This document shows, piece after piece, positions 8,674 to 16,762 of a stretch of DNA of 17,351 bases. The notes under the pieces are model-generated. The model had not been told where the DNA came from, made no database searches, and saw only the letters and a list, made by a program, of their open reading frames with translations. Location: contig NZ_JAJBUX010000067.1 of the NCBI RefSeq assembly GCF_020860125.1, forward strand, positions 1 through 17,351. Direction: 5' to 3'. Position 1 is the stretch's first letter, and each line of letters opens with the position of its first letter. Source of the stretch: Cloacibacillus sp. Lineage in GTDB: Bacteria; Synergistota; Synergistia; Synergistales; Synergistaceae. A program made the translations under genes and the position numbers.

Positions 8674-9351
8674 ATGGAAAGATCATCTCTCTTAATCGCG
8701 GACGGTAATCGGGACGCCTGTTCTCATCTGAGACATCTCTTTAACGAGATGTTTGTCAATATTGACTGCGCGGCGGACGGCATCGCGGCGATAAAGCTTT
8801 TCCGCCGCCATGAATATCATCTGGTCATACTTGACGCGACGCTGCCAGTCGCGGACGGACGTACCGTCTGCCGTCAGATATGCAAAATGTCCGATGTGCC
8901 GGTGGTGATAATTTCCGAGCGTTCCGCCCTGCCTGAGCGGCTGAGCGCCTACCGTTCCGGCGCGGAGGACTATATCGTAAAGCCCTTTGAGGGCGACGAA
9001 CTGCTGGCGCGCATGAACATCATCCTGCGCCGCCGGGAACACGTTCCCGCCAAGCCGCCGCGCGCGCTGATCTTTTTCGGACTTTATATCGATACGCGCT
9101 CCCGTACCGTCTATGTTAACGATATTCCCGTACCGCTCACGCCGAAGGAATACGATCTGCTGCTGCTTCTGTCGCGTAACCCCGGGCAGGTGTATACGCG
9201 CGAGATGCTGATCGACATCGTCTGGGGCGATGATTTTTTCGGCAGCCCCCGGACGGTGGATACCCATATCAAGACGCTGAGAAACGCGATCCGCCCCTAT
9301 CACGAGCATATCGTCACGATCAGGGGCGTGGGATACCGTTTCGACGAATAG
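8674..9351 (+). CDS. OmpR/PhoB-family response regulator (receiver plus winged helix)
   Basis: The ATG at 8674 (225 residues) is chosen because GGAG lies 6 bases upstream. An in-frame TTG at 8659 has no well-placed ribosome binding site. Residues 1-115 form a receiver with phosphoacceptor Asp54 (ILDATLP), Ser81 at the Thr/Ser switch position and Lys103 (YIVKPF). The normally paired acidic residues at the end of strand 1 are reduced to Asp10 followed by Gly11. Residues about 129-225 form a winged-helix DNA-binding domain (LTPKEYDLLLLLSRNPGQV, TVDTHIKTLRNAI, IRGVGYRF). The protein should bind DNA as a phosphorylation-dependent dimer. It lies downstream of the hybrid kinase but behind a terminator and its own consensus promoter; the dedicated kinase is not evident. 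Its target genes cannot be told from the window. Confidence 0.92.
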   Translation: MERSSLLIADGNRDACSHLRHLFNEMFVNIDCAADGIAAIKLFRRHEYHLVILDATLPVADGRTVCRQICKMSDVPVVIISERSALPERLSAYRSGAEDYIVKPFEGDELLARMNIILRRREHVPAKPPRALIFFGLYIDTRSRTVYVNDIPVPLTPKEYDLLLLLSRNPGQVYTREMLIDIVWGDDFFGSPRTVDTHIKTLRNAIRPYHEHIVTIRGVGYRFDE

Positions 9352-9375
9352 TTGGCTTTGCCGCTTCCGACATCA

Positions 9376-9407
9376 AAAAATGGAGAGGGGGAGGCCTCTC
9401 CATTTTT
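9376..9407. terminator. Bidirectional terminator between the convergent regulator and hydrogenase genes
   Basis: Thirteen-base arms, AAAAATGGAGAGG (9376-9388) and CCTCTCCATTTTT (9395-9407), enclose a 6-base loop. Because the A and T tracts are part of the symmetry, the structure can terminate the plus-strand regulator (stop at 9351) and the minus-strand operon (stop at 9441). Confidence 0.88.
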
Positions 9408-9440
9408 GTTGTCTCCTATACCGCGGATGCGGTGGCGCTG

Positions 9441-11462
9441 TCAGCGGTCAGGATTACTGTAATCGGTGACGATGTTGCGCAGGATCTCTATCGTCTCCTT
9501 GGTATCCTTCAGTTCGTTTTTAAGCCGCGTATTCTCGGATACCAGGGCCATCGCGCGCTCCGAATCGCCGCTGGAGCGGAGGTCGGGGCTGGCTTTCAGC
9601 CTCGCGCCCATGGTGTTCCGGCGTTCGATGGAGTCGACGGAGACCTTGCGGCTGCCGGCGGGGATGTCGATGACCGCCGTCTCGTCGGTGAATTCGTTGT
9701 ATTTACCGCGTTTTACGTAGCTGGTGTGCAGCAGTTTGTGGCTTAGAGGTCCGTTGGGCTCTCCCAGGAACTCGCCGTAGATGGCCATGACCGCCGGATT
9801 TTCGTGGCTCTTGCGCAGCTTTTTGTGTTCGTCCTCCCACAGGAGCGCGCCGCGCCGTTTTTCCCTGATTTCGCCGTCTGTGCTGCGCGGCTGTCCGCCG
9901 CCGACGACGCACCCGCCGGCGCATCCCATAACCTCGATGAAATGGTAGGGGGAGTTCCCCTCCTTGACCTGTTTCATCAGCGTCTTCGCGTTTTTCGTTC
10001 CGCTGGTGACCGCCACTTTCAGCTCCACACCGTCGAGGCCGGAGTATTCAGGCAGCGGAGACTCTATCAGGATAGAGGCCTCTTTGACGTCCTCCAGGCC
10101 GATGATGGGAGTGACATGGAGGTTGTCTCCCGGAAGTTCGCGTCCGGTGATCACCTCGTAGGCGGTGCGCAGCGCGGCCTCCATGACGCCGCCTGAGAAG
10201 CCGAAGATATCGGCCGCGCCCGTCGAGAAGCCGAGCGGATCGTGGAATTTGCTGTCAGGCAGGTTGGCGAAGTCGATGCCGGCGGAGTTTATCATCTCGC
10301 CCAGCTCTCTCGTCGTCAGTACCGCGTCGACGTTCCGCAGGCCGTAGTTCATCATCTCAGCGCGCGTTATCTCGAATTTTTTCGCCGTGCAGGGCATCAC
10401 GGAGACGACGAACATGTCTTCCGGGGCGATGCCGAGCCGCTGGGCGTAATAGGTCTTTATTATCGCGCCGGTCATCATGTGCGGCGATTTACAGGTGGAC
10501 AGATGGGGCAGCATCTCGGGGAAGGTATGTTCAATATATTTGATCCATCCCGGAGAGCAGCTGGTAACCATCGGCAGGGAGACCTTCCCGCCTTTGGCAA
10601 AGAGTTTTAGGCGCGAGAGCAGCTCCGTGCCCTCCTCCATTATGGTCAGGTCGGCGCCCCAGTTTGTGTCAAATACGTGGTCGAAGCGGAGCTCCTTGAG
10701 GGCGGAGGCCAGCTTGCCGGTGCAGGGCGTCCCCGCGGGAATGCCGAAGAGTTCGCCGACGGCGGCGCGCACGGCGGGGGCGGTCTGTACGATCACGCAG
10801 CGCTTCGGGTCATGGATCGCCTCCCATACGGCGTCCACCGAGGAGGTCTCTTTCAGCGCCCCGACCGGACAGACGACGGTGCATTGTCCGCAGAAGGTGC
10901 AGTTTACGGCCCCGAGCGGCTGGCAGAGCGGCGGCGCTATCTCTGTCTTGAAGCCTCTGTTCTGCGGGCCGATGACGCCCGTGCCCTGTCTCTCGTGGCA
11001 GACTGTGACGCAGCGGCGGCAGAGCACGCATTTGCTCATGTCGCGTGTGATGGAGATCGAGGCGTCGATGTTTTTGTTGCTCTGAGCGCCCTTGAAGCGG
11101 ACGTTTTCGACGCCGAGCACCCTGCCGAGCTCCTGCATCTCGCAGGATTGGTTACGTTTGCAGCTGAGGCACTCCACATTATGGTTGGAGACCATCAGCT
11201 CATAAAGCACCTTCCGCGCGCTGCGCACGCGTCCGGTGTTGGTCCTGACGACCATGCCCTCGCGGGCTTTGGTGATACAGGAGGCCATCAGAGTCTTGGC
11301 TCCCTCCACCTCCACCACGCAGATGCGGCAGGCGCCGATATTGTGTATTCCATCCATCTTACAGAGGCTGGGGATGTGGATGTCGTTTATCTTTGCCGCC
11401 TCCATGATGGTGCAGCCTTCGGGAACGCTTACCTGCTTATCGTTGATAGTTAAAGTCAGCAT
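9441..11462 (-). CDS. hydA: [FeFe] hydrogenase catalytic subunit (HydA-like) of a trimeric NAD(P)-linked complex
   Basis: The ATG at 11462 (673 residues) lies 7 bases after AGGAGGT. An in-frame GTG at 11471 overlaps that site and is unlikely. The order is: [2Fe-2S] domain (Cys34, 45, 48, 62); His-Cys3 [4Fe-4S] site (His94, Cys98, 101, 107); two ferredoxin-type clusters (Cys145/148/151/155 and Cys188/191/194/198); the H-cluster domain; and the small-subunit region. H-cluster motifs are TSCSPGW (Cys302, Ser303), MPCTAKKFE (Cys358) and MGCAGGC (Cys514, Cys518). It should catalyse reversible H2 formation in the cytoplasm, receiving electrons from the two NuoE/NuoF-like subunits encoded just upstream. 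Two oddities: Ser303 where the second Cys of TSCCP is usual, and a roughly 88-residue C-terminal tail ending in a coiled coil. The hydrogenase family is secure; the bifurcating mode is inferred from subunit composition. Confidence 0.93.
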   Translation of the reverse strand: MLTLTINDKQVSVPEGCTIMEAAKINDIHIPSLCKMDGIHNIGACRICVVEVEGAKTLMASCITKAREGMVVRTNTGRVRSARKVLYELMVSNHNVECLSCKRNQSCEMQELGRVLGVENVRFKGAQSNKNIDASISITRDMSKCVLCRRCVTVCHERQGTGVIGPQNRGFKTEIAPPLCQPLGAVNCTFCGQCTVVCPVGALKETSSVDAVWEAIHDPKRCVIVQTAPAVRAAVGELFGIPAGTPCTGKLASALKELRFDHVFDTNWGADLTIMEEGTELLSRLKLFAKGGKVSLPMVTSCSPGWIKYIEHTFPEMLPHLSTCKSPHMMTGAIIKTYYAQRLGIAPEDMFVVSVMPCTAKKFEITRAEMMNYGLRNVDAVLTTRELGEMINSAGIDFANLPDSKFHDPLGFSTGAADIFGFSGGVMEAALRTAYEVITGRELPGDNLHVTPIIGLEDVKEASILIESPLPEYSGLDGVELKVAVTSGTKNAKTLMKQVKEGNSPYHFIEVMGCAGGCVVGGGQPRSTDGEIREKRRGALLWEDEHKKLRKSHENPAVMAIYGEFLGEPNGPLSHKLLHTSYVKRGKYNEFTDETAVIDIPAGSRKVSVDSIERRNTMGARLKASPDLRSSGDSERAMALVSENTRLKNELKDTKETIEILRNIVTDYSNPDR

Positions 11463-11467
11463 GCCTC

Positions 11468-14400
11468 TCACCTCCTGTTGCAGTGCAGACAGCGCATCGC
11501 TTCCGCGATGGCGTTCAGCTTGTGGTAACCGCGGATGACCTCTTCGAAGGAGTGTCTCTCCTCAAGCGGCAGGATCTCCTTCTCGAACCGCTCGTGGGAA
11601 ATGATTTCATCGTCATCCTCCAGCAGCGGGATATCTATCTCCTGGCCTTTGTTGAGCTTGCCTTCGCCTCCGAGATAGAGGTCGATCGATATCGCGGCGT
11701 TCTTGCCGTCCGAAATGGCCCTGATGACCTCGTCGGGGCCGCGCGCCACGTCGCCTCCGGCGAAGACGCCCTCTTCCGTCGTCATGTAGGTGTCCTCGTC
11801 GATGATGAAGGTTCCCCACTTCGTGACCCCGATCTCGCCTCTGGGGATGAAGGGCAGGTCGGCATATTGGCTTACCGCCGGTATGACGACGTCGACGTCG
11901 ACGAAGAAGTTGCTGTTGGGGATCTCTTTTATCTCACGCCGTCCGCGGTTGTCGAATTGGGCCGTCTCGCATCTGGTACATTCCACCTTGGCCACCGAGC
12001 CGTGCTTATCGGAGATGAAGCGCACCGGTTTTACCAGCTCCATGATTTCGACGCCTTCGTTCAGGGCCTCTTCGACCTCCTGGCGGTAGGCGGGCATCGC
12101 CTCCGCCGTCCGGCGGTAGAGGACGATGACCTTGGCCGCTCCCAGACGCAGCGCGCTGCGCGCCGAGTCAATCGCCGTATTGCCGCCGCCGATCACCGCC
12201 ACGGTCTGTCCCTCGAGGTTAATGCTCTTGTAGAGCTTAACGTTTTTCAGGAAGGTCACTCCGTGGATTATCCCCTTCAGATTTTCGCCGGGGATGTTCA
12301 CGCGCTGCGGGAACTGGGTGCCGGTGGCGATGTAAACGGCGTCGTGGCCGTTCCTGACGTCACGGAATTCGATGTCCTTGCCGACGGTGGTGTTAAGGTG
12401 GAGGTGGACGCCCTCTTTAAGGATCGTATTGACCTCGTGCTGCAGGACGTCCGAGGGCAGGCGGTATTCCGGGATGCCGAAGGCGAGCACGCCGCCCGCG
12501 ACAGACTCCGCCTCGTAGATGTCCACCTCGTAGCCGATACGCGAGAGGTAGTAGCCGCAGGTCAGCCCCGAAGCGCCCGCGCCCACGATTGCCACCGATT
12601 TGCCGTTGCGCGGGAATACAACGTCGTGCACAAAGGCGGGTTCGTTTTTGAAGGCATAGTCCGCGACAAAGCGCTTAAGGTCACAGATCGCCACCGGTTC
12701 GTCTACGCTGCCGCGGCGGCAGCGCCCCTCGCAGGGCCTCGTGCAGATGCGTCCGCAGATCGCCGGCAGCGGGTTCTCCTGACGGATCAGGTTGTAGGCG
12801 TCCATGAAGCGCCCCGTGGCGATCAGCGAGAGATAGCCGGGGATGTTGACGTTGGCGGGGCAGGTGTTTTCGCAGGGGGAGATGAAGAGGTCGGCGCAGA
12901 CGCTGGCCCGGCAGTATTTATTCCGTATATGTTCCTCATATTCCTTACGGAAGTAGCGGATCGTGCTCAGTACGGGATTCGGGGCGGTCTGTCCCAGTCC
13001 GCACATCGCGGTGTCCTTGATGGTGTTGCCCAGCTCCTCGAGCAGCTCGATGTCGCCCTCTTCGCCGCGTCCCTGGGTGATATTCTCCAGTATCTCCAGC
13101 ATACGCTTCGTGCCGACGCGGCAGGCGAGGCATTTGCCGCAGGATTCCTCCTGGATGAATTCCATGAAATAGCGGGCCGTATCCACCATGCAGGTCTCTT
13201 CGTTCATGGAAATCAGGCCGCCGGAGCCCATAATGGCCCCCAGCAGCGTCAGCGACTCGTAATCGGTGGGGGCGTTGAGGTTGTCCTCCGTGATGCAGCC
13301 GCCGGAGGGGCCGCCGATCTGGGCCGCCTTGAATTTTTTGCCGTTCTGCATGCCGCCGCCGATGCGGAAGATTATCTCGCCGATGGGCATGCCGATGGGG
13401 ACCTCTACGATGCCGGTATTGACGATGTCTCCCGCCAGGGCGAATACCTTCGTGCCTTTGGCCTGCTCCGTGCCGAAGCCGGCGTACCAGCCGCCGCCGT
13501 TCAGCAGGATCGGCGGGATGCTGGCGAGCGTCTCCACGTTGTTGATGATCGTCGGCGCGCCGAAGAGGCCGTTTTCAAAGGGGAAGGGCGGCTTGGGGCG
13601 CGGCTCGCCGCGTTTGCCTTCGATGGAATTCAAAAGGGCCGTCTCTTCGCCGCAGACGAAGGCCCCTGCGCCGATGCGTATTTCGAGGTCGAAGTCAAAA
13701 CCCGAGCCGAGGATGTCTTTGCCAAGCAGCCCATACTCGCGGGCCTGTTCGATGGCGGCTTTGAGCCGTTCCACCGCGATGGGATATTCGGCGCGGACGT
13801 AGACATATCCCATATTGGCGCCGATCGCGCGGCCTCCGATCAGCATTCCCTCGATCACCGTATGCGGGTCTCCCTCAAGGATGCTGCGGTCCATGAAGGC
13901 CCCGGGGTCGCCTTCGTCCGCGTTGCAGACGATATATTTTTCTTCGCTTTGGGCGCGGCGTCCCGCCTCCCACTTGACGGCGGTCGGGAAGCCCGCGCCG
14001 CCGCGTCCGCGGATGCCTGATTTCTTTATCTCCGCGATAACACCGCCGCCGTCCATCTCAAGGAGGGCCTTCGCCGCCGCCATATAGCCGCTTTTGGCGA
14101 TATAGGCGCGGATGTCGTCATAGGCGATGACCCCGCAGTTGCGCAGGGCGATCCGCAGCTGTTCCTTGAAAAAGGTGATATCCTCCATCTTCGGAACGTG
14201 GATCCTGAGGACGTTGTCGTAAAATGTATGTTCTTCCAGCACCCGCCCCTCGACGATGTGGGCCTTGATAATTTCCCGCGTGCTCTGCGGCGTGAGTTTT
14301 GTATAGAAGATGCCCTCCGGCATGATGAGCATTACGGGGCCGACCGCACAGGTGCCCATGCAGCCCGTCTCTTTAAGAGCCGTGTTTTCCGCGAGTCCCA

Positions 14401-14569
14401 GCTCATCTATCGTCTCGGCCGCCGCTTCACTTATGGCGCGGCAGTCCGAAGAGACGCAGCCCGCGCCGCCGCAGACCAGTACCTGATGGCTGAAATGCCA
14501 CTCTTCCCGTTCGTAATCCTCACGGATTTTGATCAGGTCTTTTATTGAATTGACATGATTGTGTTCCAT
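11468..14569 (-). CDS. hydB: NuoF/HydB-like NADH-binding subunit fused to a GltD/NfnB-type FAD-NAD(P) oxidoreductase
   Basis: The ATG at 14569 (1033 residues) lies 7 bases after AGGAGGT; an in-frame GTG at 14578 overlaps that site. Residues 25-110 are a thioredoxin-like [2Fe-2S] domain (Cys33, 38, 70, 74). Residues about 125-540 are NuoF-like, with FMN/NADH motifs GRGGAGFPT, NADEGDPGAF and GAGAFVCGEETAL, an SLBB region and a [4Fe-4S] site (ESCGKCLAC near 474-481, CGLG near 520). From about 550 the protein becomes GltD-like: an iron-sulfur N-terminus (PCENTCPANVNIPGY, CGRICTRPCEGRC), an FAD site GAGASGL near 665, a dinucleotide site GGGNTAID near 795 followed by YRR at 818-820 (consistent with NADPH), and C-terminal GGDVARGPDEV. 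The usual HydB ferredoxin-like tail is replaced by this module. Its last codons AGG AGG TGA form the Shine-Dalgarno of hydA, 5 bases ahead of that ATG, implying coupled translation. Confidence 0.93.
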   Translation of the reverse strand: MEHNHVNSIKDLIKIREDYEREEWHFSHQVLVCGGAGCVSSDCRAISEAAAETIDELGLAENTALKETGCMGTCAVGPVMLIMPEGIFYTKLTPQSTREIIKAHIVEGRVLEEHTFYDNVLRIHVPKMEDITFFKEQLRIALRNCGVIAYDDIRAYIAKSGYMAAAKALLEMDGGGVIAEIKKSGIRGRGGAGFPTAVKWEAGRRAQSEEKYIVCNADEGDPGAFMDRSILEGDPHTVIEGMLIGGRAIGANMGYVYVRAEYPIAVERLKAAIEQAREYGLLGKDILGSGFDFDLEIRIGAGAFVCGEETALLNSIEGKRGEPRPKPPFPFENGLFGAPTIINNVETLASIPPILLNGGGWYAGFGTEQAKGTKVFALAGDIVNTGIVEVPIGMPIGEIIFRIGGGMQNGKKFKAAQIGGPSGGCITEDNLNAPTDYESLTLLGAIMGSGGLISMNEETCMVDTARYFMEFIQEESCGKCLACRVGTKRMLEILENITQGRGEEGDIELLEELGNTIKDTAMCGLGQTAPNPVLSTIRYFRKEYEEHIRNKYCRASVCADLFISPCENTCPANVNIPGYLSLIATGRFMDAYNLIRQENPLPAICGRICTRPCEGRCRRGSVDEPVAICDLKRFVADYAFKNEPAFVHDVVFPRNGKSVAIVGAGASGLTCGYYLSRIGYEVDIYEAESVAGGVLAFGIPEYRLPSDVLQHEVNTILKEGVHLHLNTTVGKDIEFRDVRNGHDAVYIATGTQFPQRVNIPGENLKGIIHGVTFLKNVKLYKSINLEGQTVAVIGGGNTAIDSARSALRLGAAKVIVLYRRTAEAMPAYRQEVEEALNEGVEIMELVKPVRFISDKHGSVAKVECTRCETAQFDNRGRREIKEIPNSNFFVDVDVVIPAVSQYADLPFIPRGEIGVTKWGTFIIDEDTYMTTEEGVFAGGDVARGPDEVIRAISDGKNAAISIDLYLGGEGKLNKGQEIDIPLLEDDDEIISHERFEKEILPLEERHSFEEVIRGYHKLNAIAEAMRCLHCNRR

Positions 14570-14584
14570 TATGCCCACCTCCTT

Positions 14585-15085
14585 TTAAAGCCGCGACAGT
14601 ACGGCGTCGACCTTGTTGGGGGTCATCTGTTTGTATATGACGTCGTCTATCATCAGTGCGGGAGCCAATCCGCAGGAGCCGATACACCGCGCGATCTCGA
14701 GTGTGAAGCGCCCGTCTTCGGTGGTGTCGCCAAGATCCACATTCAGCGTCTTCAGCAGATGGTCGACGATCCTTTTGCCGCCTCTGACATAACAGGCGGT
14801 TCCCATACAGATGCGGATCGTATGTTCCCCGCGCGGGGTCACGGAGAAGAATGAATAAAATGAGACCACCCCCGATACCTCCGACAGCGTCATATCCAGC
14901 GCATCAGCGATGAAACGCTGCAGTTCAAGCGGCACGCAGCCGAATATCGTCTGCGCGGCATGGAGGATCTGGATCAGATTCTCCTGTTTGTAGCCATACA
15001 GGTCCATTACGTTGTCGACCTTCTCATAGAGCTCGTAATCCTCCATTTTGGATATATACCGCTCTATAGCAGAATGTTCTTTCAT
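14585..15085 (-). CDS. hydC: NuoE/HydC-like [2Fe-2S] subunit
   Basis: The product has 166 residues. The ATG at 15085 lies 8 bases after GGAGGT; an adjacent in-frame GTG at 15088 is possible. The N-terminal helical part (residues about 20-80) has the NuoE fold pattern (QILHAAQTIFGCVPLELQRFIA, VVSFYSFF). The C-terminal thioredoxin-like domain carries the four [2Fe-2S] cysteines as CMGTAC and CIGSC. In HydABC-type and related enzymes this subunit docks on the NuoF-like partner and takes part in electron transfer between flavin and clusters. It is first in the operon, with hydB starting 15 bases after its stop. Its length is typical. The gene symbol follows the Thermotoga-type HydABC naming and is by analogy. 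Confidence 0.92.
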   Translation of the reverse strand: MKEHSAIERYISKMEDYELYEKVDNVMDLYGYKQENLIQILHAAQTIFGCVPLELQRFIADALDMTLSEVSGVVSFYSFFSVTPRGEHTIRICMGTACYVRGGKRIVDHLLKTLNVDLGDTTEDGRFTLEIARCIGSCGLAPALMIDDVIYKQMTPNKVDAVLSRL

Positions 15086-15428
15086 CACGCCACACCTCCG
15101 TTTTTCCTGTAATATAAAGTTTCAAAAAAAGTGCCTTATGAAATCTTCTGACGGAAGTATAAAAGATTGATGTGAAGGCAGCGTGACGGACGGTGGCTGC
15201 TGAAAAACTGATTTTTAGCCACTTTTTCGCACGGCCTCTTTCCGGGAACACAAAAACTTCACAAAAGGCGGCGGATGAAGGGACGGCCGTTGGGCGGGAT
15301 TGTCAAGTTTTAAAATTCCCGCGCGGCTCGCGGCGTTAGGCGCGCGGGCGGAGACGGCAGATATTAATGTATCTTACAGCGGGAAAATTGTTATAAAATA
15401 GAGTCCCAGAGAGCGGAGGTAAGATGCG
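15086..15428. other. Divergent intergenic region between the hydrogenase operon and pheA
   Basis: This 343-base gap must carry the promoters of both flanking units. TATATT on the minus strand near 15110-15115 and TATAAA on the plus strand near 15391-15396 are possible -10 boxes, but neither has a convincing -35. A GC-rich inverted repeat, CCCGCGCG (15318-15325) with CGCGCGGG (15341-15348), has no following T-tract. No T-box or other known riboregulator was recognised. Confidence 0.5.
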
Positions 15429-16574
15429 ATGGATCATGAAGAACTGAAAAAAATACGCGATGAGATAGACGTTACGAACCAATCTTTGGTCTCCCTGTTT
15501 GAGCGCCGCATGGAGCTTGTCGATCAGGTCGCCGAATATAAAAAAGAGCGTGGTCTGCCCGTTTTTGACGAGGCGCGCGAAAAAGAGGTCCTTGAAAAAT
15601 GCGCGGCGCGGGTGAAGGAATCCGGCTACCGCGAGAGCTGTCTCTGGATGATGGCGCGCGTAATAGAGGCGAGCCGCCGCTACGAAAATAAAAAGATAGC
15701 GGAGCAAAAAGAGGCGGAGCCCCGCGTAACGCCCGCTTCCGCGCCCTGCCGCCGCGTCGGCTATCAGGGCGTCCCCGGCTCATACAGCCATCAGGCCCTG
15801 CGGAGTTACTTCGCGGGCAGGGATGTCACCGAGCGCAACTTTAAGCTCTTCGGCGACGTCGTCTCCGCCGTCATGAGCGGCGAGGTCGACTGCGGCGTAC
15901 TGCCGATCGAAAATTCCTCCACCGGCGGGATACTTGAGGTCTACGACCTGCTACGGAAGAACGACTGCCGCATCGTCGGCGAAAAGATCGTGAAGGTTGA
16001 TCACAATCTGATGGCGGTCGGGGGCGCGAATATGGCGGATATCAGGAAAGTTTACTCACACCCCCAGGGATTCAGTCAGTGCGCGGAATTTTTCGCCCTA
16101 CACCGTGATTGGGAGCTGATCCCCTATTTCAACACCGCGAAGAGCGCGGAGATGGTGGCGCTTGAGGGGGACATCTCGAAGGCCGCCGTCGCGAGCCGCG
16201 AGGCCGCGGAACTCTACGGCCTTGAGATACTGGCCCCGAACATAAATTCCAGCGCCAGCAACTACACCCGCTTCGTCGTCATCGCCGCCGCCGCACAACG
16301 CGACGAAGAGGCCGATAAGATAACCGTCGTCATCGGGCTCCGCCACGAACCGGGGGCGCTCTGCAGGGCGCTCTCCTGCTTCTGCGGCAACGGCCTCAAT
16401 CTGACCAACATCGAGTCGCGCCCGCTTGAGGGCGGCTCGTGGGAATACTTCTTCCACCTTGATTTCAGCGGCCACCTGCGGGAGAAGAACGTCGAGAGGG
16501 CGGTGGCCGAGCTTGAGAAAAACACCAGCTACCTGAAGATACTGGGCAACTACCGCGCTGACCGCGCGGGCTGA
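15429..16574 (+). CDS. pheA: Bifunctional chorismate mutase / prephenate dehydratase
   Basis: The product has 381 residues; its ATG lies 8 bases after GGAGGT. An earlier ATG at 15424 opens only a short out-of-frame reading. Residues about 1-90 form an AroQ-type chorismate mutase (LKKIRDEIDVTNQSLVSLF, RRMELVDQVAEYKKERG). Residues about 110-290 are prephenate dehydratase (GYQGVPGSYSHQA, GVLPIENSSTGGI, YSHPQGFSQC and the catalytic-region motif NYTRFVVI). Residues about 297-375 are an ACT domain with GALCRAL and ESRP, which in the family mediate feedback inhibition by phenylalanine. It converts chorismate via prephenate to phenylpyruvate in the cytoplasm. It is transcribed alone here, with no other aromatic-pathway gene in the window. 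No phenylalanine-rich leader peptide is evident, so control is probably allosteric at least. The assignment is secure. Confidence 0.96.
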   Translation: MDHEELKKIRDEIDVTNQSLVSLFERRMELVDQVAEYKKERGLPVFDEAREKEVLEKCAARVKESGYRESCLWMMARVIEASRRYENKKIAEQKEAEPRVTPASAPCRRVGYQGVPGSYSHQALRSYFAGRDVTERNFKLFGDVVSAVMSGEVDCGVLPIENSSTGGILEVYDLLRKNDCRIVGEKIVKVDHNLMAVGGANMADIRKVYSHPQGFSQCAEFFALHRDWELIPYFNTAKSAEMVALEGDISKAAVASREAAELYGLEILAPNINSSASNYTRFVVIAAAAQRDEEADKITVVIGLRHEPGALCRALSCFCGNGLNLTNIESRPLEGGSWEYFFHLDFSGHLREKNVERAVAELEKNTSYLKILGNYRADRAG

Positions 16575-16686
16575 GGGAGCTGTTCGCTGATATGATTCCC
16601 TGACAGCCTCAAGAGGAAGGCTTTAAGAACGTAACTCGTAATTTATACTTTTCCTGCCAATATATAAATAACGACCTGTCTTTTCC

Positions 16687-16714
16687 GTCTCCCCGGGCCT
16701 GACCCGGGGTCCGG
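16687..16714 (-). repeat. REP-like palindromic element, copy B (inverted)
   Basis: Arms CCCCGGG (16691-16697) and CCCGGGG (16703-16709) enclose 5 bases. Read on the minus strand it begins CCGGA and shares the core CCGGGTCA-x-GCCCGG with copy A at 3802-3830. It lies about 115 bases after the pheA stop. The preceding 16575-16686 holds only a weak 5-bp hairpin (16605-16622) and nothing else I can support. Confidence 0.55.
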
Positions 16715-16762
16715 CGGCTTGGGTTTTCTTCACGAAATGTTGGAGAAAGAAAACTCACGACA

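Noticed and set aside
9376..9407. Possible small RNA between the convergent genes
   Set aside because: The structure is fully explained as a bidirectional terminator, and there is no separate promoter in the 89-base gap.
11483..14020. Long plus-strand open frame (845 codons) opposite the NuoF-like gene
   Set aside because: It is an antisense shadow in GC-rich sequence. The minus-strand protein has full family motifs, and the plus-strand translation has none.
15275..15348. 12-residue reading frame followed 4 bases later by a GC-rich hairpin, upstream of pheA, resembling an attenuation leader
   Set aside because: It contains only one Phe codon, its Shine-Dalgarno is weak, and the hairpin has no T-tract, so phenylalanine attenuation is not supported.
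16605..16622. AGCCT/AGGCT hairpin after pheA as a terminator
   Set aside because: The stem is only 5 bp with an 8-base loop and is followed by TTAAGAA; it is too weak to call.
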